Assembly (NCBI RefSeq): GCF_000367365.1
Contig: NZ_BARF01000048.1
Span: 1 to 64,000, forward strand
Reading direction: 5' to 3'
DNA: 64,000 nucleotides
From: Streptomyces prunicolor NBRC 13075
Lineage (GTDB): Bacteria; Actinomycetota; Actinomycetes; Streptomycetales; Streptomycetaceae
This document shows positions 51,387-59,357 of this stretch, one piece after another. The notes under the pieces are model-generated. The model did not search any database. It worked only from the letters and a program-made list of their open reading frames with translations, and was not told where the DNA came from. The stretch's first letter is position 1, and each line of letters begins with the position of its first letter. A program made the translations under genes and the position numbers.

Positions 51387-52324
51387 GCGGCCCTCCCGGG
51401 GGTCTCGACGGTGGTGGAGCCGTGGTATTCGACGGCGTCCCGGGTCAGGTCCATGAACGCCTGCTCCAACGAGACGGTGCGCGCGCTGAGTTCGAAGAGC
51501 GGGATGCCGTGCTCGGCCGCCCTGATGCCGATGGCGCGCGCGGTCAGCCCGGTGACGTGCAGTTCCTCGGAGCCGACCTCGCCGCTGATCTCGACACCGG
51601 GACCGGCGAGGACCTCGCGCAACCTGGCCGGTTGTTCGGAGGCCACGGTGACGGTGTCGCCGCCCGCGTGCCGGACCAGGTCCTGCACGGTGGTGTCGGC
51701 CAGCAGCCGACCCCGTCCGACGACGATCAAGTGGTCGGCGACCAGCGCCATTTCACTCATCAGGTGCGAGGAGACGAAGACGGTACGACCGTCCGCCGCG
51801 AGCCCGGTCAGCAGGTTGCGGATCCACAACACGCCTTCGGGATCAAGGCCGTTGACCGGTTCGTCGAGCATGACGGTCGCCGGGTCGCCGAGCAACGCGG
51901 CGGCGATGCCGAGCCGTTGGCCCATGCCGAGGGAGAAGGCCCCGGCCCGCTTCTTCGCCACGGACTGCAGTCCGGTCAGTTCGATGACCTCGTCGACCCG
52001 GCGGCGCGGGATGCCGTGCGTGTGGGCCTGTGCCATCAGGTGGTCGAACGCGGAGCGGCCCGGGTGGATCGACTTGGCCTCAAGAAGTGCGCCGACCTCC
52101 TGGAGCGGTGCGCTGTGTTCGGCGTAGGGCTTGCCGTTGACCGTGACGGTGCCGCTGGTGGGTGCGTCCAGGCCGACGATCATGCGCATCGTGGTGGATT
52201 TCCCGGCGCCGTTGGGGCCCAGGAACCCGGTGACCGTACCGGGTTTCACGACGAAGTCCAGCCGGTCGACCGCCGTCTTCTCCCCGTACCGCTTCGTCAG
52301 CTGCTGCGCCTCGATCATCGACAT
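51383..52324 (-). CDS. ABC transporter ATP-binding protein
   Basis: A 313-residue ATPase of the drug/bacitracin exporter class. Walker A is GPNGAGKST (residues 36-44), the signature is FSLGMGQRLGIA, Walker B is VMLDEP and the switch histidine is in VSSHLMSEM. The C-terminal 80 residues are the usual BcrA-type extension. It starts at ATG 52324, with an alternative Met two codons later. It partners the ABC-2 permease directly downstream. Nothing unusual is seen. Confidence 0.92.
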   Translation of the reverse strand: MSMIEAQQLTKRYGEKTAVDRLDFVVKPGTVTGFLGPNGAGKSTTMRMIVGLDAPTSGTVTVNGKPYAEHSAPLQEVGALLEAKSIHPGRSAFDHLMAQAHTHGIPRRRVDEVIELTGLQSVAKKRAGAFSLGMGQRLGIAAALLGDPATVMLDEPVNGLDPEGVLWIRNLLTGLAADGRTVFVSSHLMSEMALVADHLIVVGRGRLLADTTVQDLVRHAGGDTVTVASEQPARLREVLAGPGVEISGEVGSEELHVTGLTARAIGIRAAEHGIPLFELSARTVSLEQAFMDLTRDAVEYHGSTTVETPGRAA

Positions 52325-52622
52325 CCCTCACGCTCACGTGCCACCGCCCCCACTGGGCCTTCCCACCGGCAACGCTAGGAGTGCGGGGGGCTCGAAACCG
52401 TCGTACCGGGGGGTCATTGAGGGCGCGGGCGTAGTACCCCGGTACCACTGTGCGCACACGGTTGTGTACGTTCCCATCCCACTTGCTTGTTCGAGACGCC
52501 CACCAACTGCGGGAAATACAACCGACACACATATTTACAGCGCTTGTCACCTCTCCTACTGTGAACGTTCTCAGACCCACCCGCATGCGCATGTCAGTCG
52601 ACCCAAGGAGGTCGGGTACCCC
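52325..52622 (+). promoter_or_regulatory. Upstream region of the GH53 gene with LacI-type half-palindromes
   Basis: The 298-bp gap between the divergent ATPase and GH53 genes holds AT-richer sequence near 52505-52545. AGCGCT (52539-52544) within TTACAGCGCTTGTC and GAACGTTC (52563-52570) are LacI-family-like centres. A ribosome-binding site (AGGAGG) is near 52606. Confidence 0.4.
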
Positions 52623-53735
52623 GTGAAAATCCCGGGCCGCATAGTGAAGGCCGCCCTGTTGCTGGCCGCAGTCGCCCTGCCGGCGGCGATGCTCACCCCC
52701 ACGAACGCCGCCGCCGCGAACTCGCTCACCATGCTCGGCGCCGATGTCTCGTCCGCGCAGCGCGCGATCGACCTCGGCGCCAAGTACTACGACTCCAGCG
52801 GGACCGCCAAGGACCCGCTCGACATCCTCAAGGGCGCCGGCGTCAACTACGTCCGCCTGCGGATCTGGAACAACCCCGCCAGCGGCTACAACAACAAGGC
52901 GAAGGTGCTGGCGTACGCGAAGCAGGTCAAGGCCAAGGGCCTCAAGCTGCTGATCGACTTCCACTACTCGGACACCTGGGCCGACCCGGGCAAGCAGTAC
53001 AAGCCCGCGGCCTGGTCGAGCCACGGCATCAGCGCGCTGCAGACCGACGTCTACAACTACACCTACGACGTCTGCAACAGCCTCAAGTCCCAGGGCACCA
53101 CCCCGGACAGCGTGCAGATCGGCAACGAGATCAACGTCGGCATGCTGTGGGACGACGGCAAGGTCGTCAACAACAGCTTCACCAACCTCGGTCTGCTGCT
53201 GAAGTCGGGCTACAACGCGACCAAGGCGTGCAACAGTTCCACCCAGGTGATCATCCACACGGCCGACGCGGACAGCGACTCCAACGCCCGCTGGTTCTAC
53301 GACGGCATCAAGGCGCAGGGCGTCAACTGGGACATCACCGGGCCGAGTTACTACTGCATGTGGCACGGCACGCTGGCCAACATGGGCAGCGTCGTCTCGG
53401 ACATGAAGTCGCGCTACGGCAAGGACGTCATCATCGCGGAGACGGCCTACCCGTTCACGACGTCCGACGCGGACGGCACCGCCAACTCGGTGACCTCCGG
53501 CTGCTCGGGCTATCCGCTCACCTGGGCGGGCCAGGGTGCGGAGTTCACGGCGGTACAGAACACGGCCCGGAGCGCGGGAGCGATCGGCGTCTTCTACTGG
53601 GAGCCGACCTGGTACGCGGTCACCGGCAACGGCTGGGACCCGGCCAACATCTCGGGCAGCGGGGACGGTTGGGACAACATGGCGATCTTCAACTGGACCG
53701 GCCAGGTGAATCCGAACGTGAAGTGGACGCCGTAG
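52623..53735 (+). CDS. Secreted GH53 arabinogalactan endo-beta-1,4-galactanase
   Basis: A 370-residue exported enzyme. The signal peptide is residues 1-32 (KIPGRIVKAALLLAAVALPAAM...NAAAA). The GH53 fold shows LGADVSSAQRAIDLGAKYYDSSG, VNYVRLRIWNNP and FHYSDTWADPGKQ. Acid/base E169 is in QIGNEINVGMLW and nucleophile E273 in IIAETAYPF. The GTG start follows AAGGAGG at 10 bases. The enzyme cuts beta-1,4-galactan side chains of pectin. A terminator separates it from the convergent GH26-like gene. Confidence 0.93.
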   Translation: MKIPGRIVKAALLLAAVALPAAMLTPTNAAAANSLTMLGADVSSAQRAIDLGAKYYDSSGTAKDPLDILKGAGVNYVRLRIWNNPASGYNNKAKVLAYAKQVKAKGLKLLIDFHYSDTWADPGKQYKPAAWSSHGISALQTDVYNYTYDVCNSLKSQGTTPDSVQIGNEINVGMLWDDGKVVNNSFTNLGLLLKSGYNATKACNSSTQVIIHTADADSDSNARWFYDGIKAQGVNWDITGPSYYCMWHGTLANMGSVVSDMKSRYGKDVIIAETAYPFTTSDADGTANSVTSGCSGYPLTWAGQGAEFTAVQNTARSAGAIGVFYWEPTWYAVTGNGWDPANISGSGDGWDNMAIFNWTGQVNPNVKWTP

Positions 53736-53760
53736 AGCGGTAGTTCGGTGCGCGAGGTCT

Positions 53761-53802
53761 GAGGGGGGCGGAGAACGGCGGGTGCCGTTCTCCGCCCCCC
53801 TC
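53761..53802. terminator. Strong bidirectional terminator between GH53 and GH26-like genes
   Basis: A perfect 19-bp stem (53761-53779 and 53784-53802) with a GGGT loop overlaps the stop codon of the convergent GH26-like gene. Confidence 0.9.
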
Positions 53803-54814
53803 ATGACTGACTGTCCGTCAAGGAACGGTATACGGCCGAGGACTTGGGGTTGTCACGGCAACGCCACACACCGTGCGGGCAGTAGTCGCTGATGGTCTGG
53901 TAGAGCGGGTGTTGGCCGGCCATCCAAGTGAGCATGCCGCGCATGTAGGTGGGGTTGTCGCCGTTGTCGAACAGGCCCCACTCGGGGTAGGCGATGGGTT
54001 TGTGGTGGGCGCGGGCGAAGTCGACCTGCGCCAACAGCCCGTACGGTTCGGTCAGTTGCTGGGAGAAGGACAGACCGCGCGGCGCGTCGTACGCATCCAT
54101 GCCGATGACGTCGACGTAGTCGTCACCGGGGTAGCACTCGGTCCAGGGGATCGCGTCGCGGCCGCGGGTGGGGGTGAAGTCGAAGCGGAAGCGCTGCCCG
54201 GGGACGGATCGCATCGCGGTGACGATGCGCGTCCAGTAGCGCTTCCAGGAGGCGGGGTCGGGCGCGCAACGGTGGGTGTAGGTGGTGCCGTTCATCTCCC
54301 AGCCGAGGACGATCTCGGTGTCCGGAACGCCGAGTTGGACCAGCCGTCGGGCGAGTGCGCGGAAGTGGTCGTCGTAGCGCCCGGCCGCCCCGTCCGCCAG
54401 CTCGGCGCGGACCACGTCGTCGGGGAGGTGCGCCTCGTTGCGGTCCAGCATCGGCACGTTGAGGACGAGAAGCCGGTCCTCCTCCTTCCGGCGCCAATCG
54501 GCCCACGGGGCAAGGTCGTTGGAGGCGCCCTCGATGTCGCTCCAGTTCTCCCCGGGCAGATACGCGTGCCCGACCCGGGGTTCGGGCCGCCCCAGCCAGG
54601 CCCCGAACTCCGCGACTCGGCGCACGGCGTCGGCACCGTAGCCGACGTAGGCGCCGTAGGCCGTGGGCGGGCCGGACGCCTGCGCCGGGGCGGTTCTCGC
54701 GGGCAGGGGCGGGGATTCGACACCGGGTACGCAGGCCGGCCAGGTCAGCAGCACGAGCGCGAGGGCGACGGTGAACAGGGCCGGTGGGGTGCGGCGCGTC
54801 CCGTGCGGGGCCAC
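53801..54814 (-). CDS. Exported GH26-like glycoside hydrolase (beta-mannanase family)
   Basis: A 337-residue exported protein. The N-terminal hydrophobic stretch ends in WPACVPG, a weak lipobox. The catalytic core resembles GH26: HAYLPGENWSDIEG, acid/base glutamate in LGWEMNGTTYTHRCAPDPASWKRYW, DVIGMDAYD and the nucleophile in AYPEWGLFD. GTG 54814 is chosen because GGAGAG lies 6-7 bases before it; an ATG at 54889 would add 25 Pro-rich residues. Mannanase activity is the family's usual function, but some members cut beta-1,3 or mixed glucans. Confidence 0.8.
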   Translation of the reverse strand: MAPHGTRRTPPALFTVALALVLLTWPACVPGVESPPLPARTAPAQASGPPTAYGAYVGYGADAVRRVAEFGAWLGRPEPRVGHAYLPGENWSDIEGASNDLAPWADWRRKEEDRLLVLNVPMLDRNEAHLPDDVVRAELADGAAGRYDDHFRALARRLVQLGVPDTEIVLGWEMNGTTYTHRCAPDPASWKRYWTRIVTAMRSVPGQRFRFDFTPTRGRDAIPWTECYPGDDYVDVIGMDAYDAPRGLSFSQQLTEPYGLLAQVDFARAHHKPIAYPEWGLFDNGDNPTYMRGMLTWMAGQHPLYQTISDYCPHGVWRCRDNPKSSAVYRSLTDSQS

Positions 54815-55078
54815 TCGGCTCTCCTTCTTCGGGGGATGTGTGGGGGCGTCGGATGCGGCGGGTGTGGGGGTGCTCCGGCGCCCGAGCAACGTATCAGCGC
54901 GGGGCGGAAGATGGTGACGTAACGCCCTATGGGCGACATGACCGCCGAACGTGAGGCACTATGTCGGCCGCCCGGGATTCCTGGCGACCTTCCGCCCGTA
55001 CCGGGATCGCGCTCCCGCGAAAGGACTGCGCGCCGGCGCGAAAGACGGCACCCGGGTGACCTTGGAAGAGTCGGGTCC

Positions 55079-55771
55079 ATGGATACGGAACTGGTCAAGA
55101 ACGTCGTACTCGTCCACGGCGGGTTCGTGGACGGGTCCGGGTGGCGGGAGGTGTACCGGCTGCTGACGGACGACGGGTTCCGGGTGAGCGTCGTGCAGCA
55201 TCCGACCCTGTCCCTCGCGAGCGATGTCGCGGTGACCGAGCGGGTGTTGGACACGTTGGACGGGCCCGCGATCCTGGTCGGGCACTCCTACGGCGGGGCC
55301 GTCATCACCGAGGCCGGCAACCACGAACGGGTCGCCGGGCTCGTCTACATCGCTGCGTTCGCGCCCGACAAGGGCGAGTCCGTCAACACCTTGATCGCCG
55401 ACCCCGCGCCGGGCGCACCGGTGCCGCCGATCCTGCCGCCGGTCGACGGGTTCCTGTTTTTGGACCGGGACAAGTTCCACGCGTCCTTCGCGGCCGATCT
55501 ACCGGTGGCCGAGGCCGAGTTCATGGCCGACTCGCAGGTGCCGTGGGGGCTCGACGCGCTCAGCGGCGCGATCGGTGAACCGGCCTGGCGGCACAAGCCG
55601 AGCTGGTACCTGGTGTCGACCGACGACCGGATGATCCCGCCGCCCGCGCAGCGGGCCATGGCCCGGCGGGCGGGCAGCACGGTCACCGGCACCGACGCCG
55701 GCCACGCCGTGTACGTGTCCCGGCCGGACGCCGTGGCCGACCTCGTCAAGCAGGCCGCGGCCGACGCCTGA
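55079..55771 (+). CDS. Alpha/beta hydrolase, copy 1 (paralogue of 63123-63812)
   Basis: A 230-residue alpha/beta hydrolase of the EstA/methylketone-synthase-like group. Oxyanion segment VLVHGGFVDGSGW, nucleophile elbow VGHSYGG, and C-terminal histidine in DAGHAVYVSRPDAV. PAPGAPVPPILPPVDGFLFLDRDKF is shared almost unchanged with the copy at 63123-63812, about 8 kb away. No signal peptide. ATG 55079 gives the same length as the paralogue. It precedes the phosphotriesterase-family gene by 120 bp. Confidence 0.87.
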   Translation: MDTELVKNVVLVHGGFVDGSGWREVYRLLTDDGFRVSVVQHPTLSLASDVAVTERVLDTLDGPAILVGHSYGGAVITEAGNHERVAGLVYIAAFAPDKGESVNTLIADPAPGAPVPPILPPVDGFLFLDRDKFHASFAADLPVAEAEFMADSQVPWGLDALSGAIGEPAWRHKPSWYLVSTDDRMIPPPAQRAMARRAGSTVTGTDAGHAVYVSRPDAVADLVKQAAADA

Positions 55772-55891
55772 CGCCCCCGGTATCCCCCATCTGTTGCGCT
55801 CCCGACGACTTCCCCTCCCCACATCTCAACTCCCCGCCCCTGAGCGCCCGTTCACCAGGTGTTCGTACCGGGCACGCACCGAAGGATCAGC

Positions 55892-56896
55892 ATGACGACC
55901 CCTCAAGCCCCAGACGCCCGTCCTGTCCCCCAAGTCCAGACCGTGCGCGGCCCGGTAGCCGTGAACGACCTCGGTCCCGTCCTGATGCACGAGCACGTCT
56001 TCGTCGTCAGTGAGGAACTCCGGCAGAGCCTCCCGGAGACCTGGGACGAGCAGGAACGCATCGCCGACGCCGTCTCCCGGCTGAAGGCCCTCGTCGCGAC
56101 CGGTGTCTCCACGCTGGTCGATCCGACCGTCATCGGGCTCGGCCGCAATGTCGCCCGCGTCGCCCTGGTGAACGAGCAGGTCGACCTCAACATCGTTGCG
56201 GCGACCGGCATTTACACCCTCGCCGACATCCCCGACTTCTTCCGCTACCACGGCCCGGGCACCCTGCTCGGCGGCCCCGAGGGCATGACCGACCTGTTCG
56301 TCCGCGAACTCACCGAGGGCATCGCGGACACCGGCATCAGGGCCGCGTTCCTGAAGTGCGCGATCGAGAACGAACTCACCCCGGGTGTCGAGCGGGTGAT
56401 GCGTGCGGTGGCCCAGGCCCATCTGCGTACCGGTGCTCCGATCACGGTGCACACAAGTGCCGCCGCCCGTACGGGACTTGTCGCGCAGGAGGTGCTGCGC
56501 AGCGAGGGTGTGGATCTGGGCGCGGTGGTCATCGGGCACAGCGGCGACAGCACCGACCTGGACTATCTGCACCAGCTCATCGACAACGGTTCGTACGTCG
56601 GCATGGACCGCTTCGGTCTCGACGCCCTGCTGCCCGAGGACCAGCGGGTGGCCACCGTGGCGGCGCTCGCGCGCGAGGGGTTCGCCGAGCGGATGGTCCT
56701 GTCGCACGACGCGTCCTGCCACATCGACTGGTTCCCGCCGGGCGTGCGGGAGCAGATCGCGCCGAACTGGCACCACACCCACCTGCACGACCAGGTGCTC
56801 CCGGCCCTGCGCGCCGCCGGTGTCACCGAGGCGCAGCTCACCACCATGCTGGTCGACAATCCGCGCCGGTACTTCACCCCGCCGGTCAACTCCTAG
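55892..56896 (+). CDS. Phosphotriesterase-family metal-dependent hydrolase
   Basis: A 334-residue PTE-superfamily protein. Metal ligands are the HxH pair in VLMHEHVF, the carbamylated lysine in AAFLKCAIE, histidines in ITVHTSAA and VIGHSGDS, and the aspartate in LSHDASC. Many natural members are lactonases rather than true phosphotriesterases. GAAGGA precedes ATG 55892. It overlaps the convergent AraC gene by 4 bp at the stop codons. Substrate not assigned. Confidence 0.88.
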   Translation: MTTPQAPDARPVPQVQTVRGPVAVNDLGPVLMHEHVFVVSEELRQSLPETWDEQERIADAVSRLKALVATGVSTLVDPTVIGLGRNVARVALVNEQVDLNIVAATGIYTLADIPDFFRYHGPGTLLGGPEGMTDLFVRELTEGIADTGIRAAFLKCAIENELTPGVERVMRAVAQAHLRTGAPITVHTSAAARTGLVAQEVLRSEGVDLGAVVIGHSGDSTDLDYLHQLIDNGSYVGMDRFGLDALLPEDQRVATVAALAREGFAERMVLSHDASCHIDWFPPGVREQIAPNWHHTHLHDQVLPALRAAGVTEAQLTTMLVDNPRRYFTPPVNS

Positions 56897-57822
56897 CGGC
56901 CGCCCCTCACTTCGCGCGGAGTGATCCCGAACTCCGCGCGGAACGCGGTGGCGAAGGAGGCGTGGCTGCCGAAGCCGCTGGCGTGGGCGATCTCCGCGAT
57001 CGAGTACGTGCTCCAGCTGGCGCTCGCCAGACGGGTTCTGGCGACGTTCAGCCGTTCGCGGCGGACCAGGTCGCGTGCGGTGGTGCCGGCGGCCTGGAGC
57101 ACCTGCTGGACGTAACGCGCGGACCAGCCGAGCGCTCGCGCGATGGTGACGACGTCCAGGTCGCGGTCGCAGGCGTGCTCGCGGACGTAGCGCCGGATCG
57201 CGGCCTCGACGCTCGCCCGCTGGCCGGTGGGCGCCGAGTCGACGCCGCCCTCCACGGCCAGGCACACCAGGTCGAGGAGCCGGTCGCAGGCGATGTCGAA
57301 GGTGGTCTCGGAGAGGTGCTCGCGCTCCTCGTGCAAGGTGGTGATCAACTGCCGTATGACGCGGCCGAGTCCGCGGTCGCCGTGGAGCAACTGCGGTCCC
57401 CCGGCGGCGCGCGGGCTGCGCGCGGAGAGGTTCCGGCCGGTCATGATCAGGGAGATGCTGCGGAGGTCGGTGCCGTGCGCGAACGTCAGTGGCCGGTCGA
57501 TGTCGCACAGTGCCATGGCGCCGGGCCCGATCTCGCCGGATTCCCCGGCCTGCTCCACCCAGGCCGACCCGGCGAGCGGGACGAGGAGTTCGTGCGTGCC
57601 GCGGGGATCGGCGCGGATGTGCCGGGTGTCCCGCTGGACCACCTCCTCTCCGCCCGAACACTGCGCGAGGCTGTAGGTCTTGGACCGCTGCCACTCCAGG
57701 TGCCCGGTCCAGGGGGCGCCGCGGTCCGGCACTTTGATGCGGCTCGCGCCGTGGAAGTCGGTGAAGACCTCGTCCCAGGCGCTCGCGGAGGAGAAGGTCA
57801 GCGCTTGGCTCCAGGAAGACAC
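56893..57822 (-). CDS. AraC family regulator
   Basis: A 309-residue regulator with an AraC-binding-like cupin region (SSWSQALTFSSASAWDEVFTDFHG... ELLVPLAGSAWVEQ) and a C-terminal pair of helix-turn-helix motifs (LDVVTIARALGWSARYVQQVLQAAGTTARDLVRRERL; SIAEIAHASGFGSHASFATAFRAEFGITPREVR). The GTG start at 57822 follows a weak AGGATGAG site. It is convergent with the phosphotriesterase gene and divergent from the amidohydrolase gene. Likely targets are these neighbours. Confidence 0.9.
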   Translation of the reverse strand: MSSWSQALTFSSASAWDEVFTDFHGASRIKVPDRGAPWTGHLEWQRSKTYSLAQCSGGEEVVQRDTRHIRADPRGTHELLVPLAGSAWVEQAGESGEIGPGAMALCDIDRPLTFAHGTDLRSISLIMTGRNLSARSPRAAGGPQLLHGDRGLGRVIRQLITTLHEEREHLSETTFDIACDRLLDLVCLAVEGGVDSAPTGQRASVEAAIRRYVREHACDRDLDVVTIARALGWSARYVQQVLQAAGTTARDLVRRERLNVARTRLASASWSTYSIAEIAHASGFGSHASFATAFRAEFGITPREVRGGR

Positions 57823-57982
57823 ACCTCATCCTATCCACCCGAAACCGGCGATGCTCATGACAGCAGAACACCCCGCTTCCCGACTCCTGTGATCGAGTTC
57901 ACGCCGCCGGGATCGAACTTTTGGACCGGTCCCGCCTCTTGTTCCCGTTGACAGCACTCCGTCCGGAAGCGAGCTCTCCCCC

Positions 57983-59299
57983 ATGTCCGTGCCCCGTCGC
58001 TTTCTCGCCCCCGTGGTCCTCCCGGCCGACCCGTCCTGTTCCGTCCTGCGCGACGCCGTGGTCGACGTCGACGCGGACGGCCGCATCGCCTTCTGCGGTA
58101 CGGCGGCCACCGCTCCCCCGCTGCCGGCCGGCGTCCCGGTCACCTCCCTGTCCGGCATCCTCGCTCCCGGCCTGGTCAACACCCACGCGCACTCCCCGAT
58201 GACACTCCTGCGGGGACTCGGCGGCGACCTCCCGCTGCTGTCCTGGCTCCAGGACGCCATCTGGCCCGCCGAGTCCCGCATGAGCCCCCGGGACGCCCGC
58301 GCGGGCATGCTGCTGGGCTGCGTCGAGATGCTCCGCTACGGCGTGACGACCAGCGCCGAGATGTACGCGCACGCCGAGCAGGTGGCCGACGCGGCGCTGG
58401 AGGCCGGGAGCCGGGTGCTGATCGCGCCCGCCTACTTCGACCGGCCCGGCGACGACTGGCGTACCGCGCTCGCGGCCATCGGCAAGTGGATCGACACGGA
58501 CGGACTGCGCTTCGGACCGGGTGAGCGCGTCGAGCTCTGCTACGGCCCGCACTCCGCCTACACCCTGCCGCCCGAGGCACTGCGCGCCACGGCGGAGGAG
58601 GCGGCGCAGCGCGGTGCCCTGGTGCACATCCATGTCGCGGAGACCCTCGCCGAGGACGTCGCCCAGCGCGAGTCGCACGGTTCGGTTCCTCAACTGCTCC
58701 AGGAGACCGGGCTGTTGGACGGTCGGCTGCTCGCGGCTCATGCGGTGCATCTCTCCGACGACGACATCCGGCTGCTCGCCGAATCGGGTGCCGGTGTCGC
58801 GCACTGCCCGGGCTCGAACGCCAAACTCGCTTCCGGCATCGCCCACTTGCACGCCCTGCGCGCCGCGTCCGTCTCCGTCGGCCTGGGCACCGACGGGCCC
58901 GCGAGCAACGACGACCTCGACCTGTGGGAGGAGGCCCGCCTCGCGATGATGTTCTCCCGTCTCGCCACCGCCGACGCCATGGCCCTCACCGCCGCGGACG
59001 CCTTCCTCATGGCGACCTCGGCCGGAGCGGCGGCCCTGGGCCGGACCGACATCGGTGCGCTCCGCCCGGGAAACTGGGCGGACATGATCCATCTCTCCGT
59101 GGACGGGCCGTACTTCGCCGCGGGCCTCGACGTCGAGGACGGCCGGCTGCTCGCCAACCTCATGTGGGCGGCCGGTTCGCGCGCGGTCCAGGACGTCTGG
59201 GTCGCGGGCGAGGCCGTCGTCGTGGACGGTGAGACGGTCAAGGCCGACCGTGTCGCCGTCCAGCACGCGGCCACGGAGGCGGCCACACGCATCGCGTGA
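57983..59299 (+). CDS. Amidohydrolase, MTA/SAH deaminase-like
   Basis: A 438-residue metal-dependent deaminase of the amidohydrolase superfamily. Ligands are NTHAH (HxH), HIHVAETLAED, AAHAVHLSDDD and LGTDGPASND. PGLVNTHAHSPMTLLRGLGGDLPLLSWLQDAIWP closely follows the methylthioadenosine/S-adenosylhomocysteine deaminase pattern, but 8-oxoguanine deaminases and chlorohydrolases share the fold. ATG 57983 lacks a strong ribosome-binding site. A copy of the recurrent palindrome (57921-57934) and a TTGACA lie upstream. Confidence 0.85.
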   Translation: MSVPRRFLAPVVLPADPSCSVLRDAVVDVDADGRIAFCGTAATAPPLPAGVPVTSLSGILAPGLVNTHAHSPMTLLRGLGGDLPLLSWLQDAIWPAESRMSPRDARAGMLLGCVEMLRYGVTTSAEMYAHAEQVADAALEAGSRVLIAPAYFDRPGDDWRTALAAIGKWIDTDGLRFGPGERVELCYGPHSAYTLPPEALRATAEEAAQRGALVHIHVAETLAEDVAQRESHGSVPQLLQETGLLDGRLLAAHAVHLSDDDIRLLAESGAGVAHCPGSNAKLASGIAHLHALRAASVSVGLGTDGPASNDDLDLWEEARLAMMFSRLATADAMALTAADAFLMATSAGAAALGRTDIGALRPGNWADMIHLSVDGPYFAAGLDVEDGRLLANLMWAAGSRAVQDVWVAGEAVVVDGETVKADRVAVQHAATEAATRIA

Positions 59300-59357
59300 C
59301 ATGGTCTCAGGCGTTTGGACCGTTCCTGTTCCCCGCTCGACCCCTACGGGAGGCGTC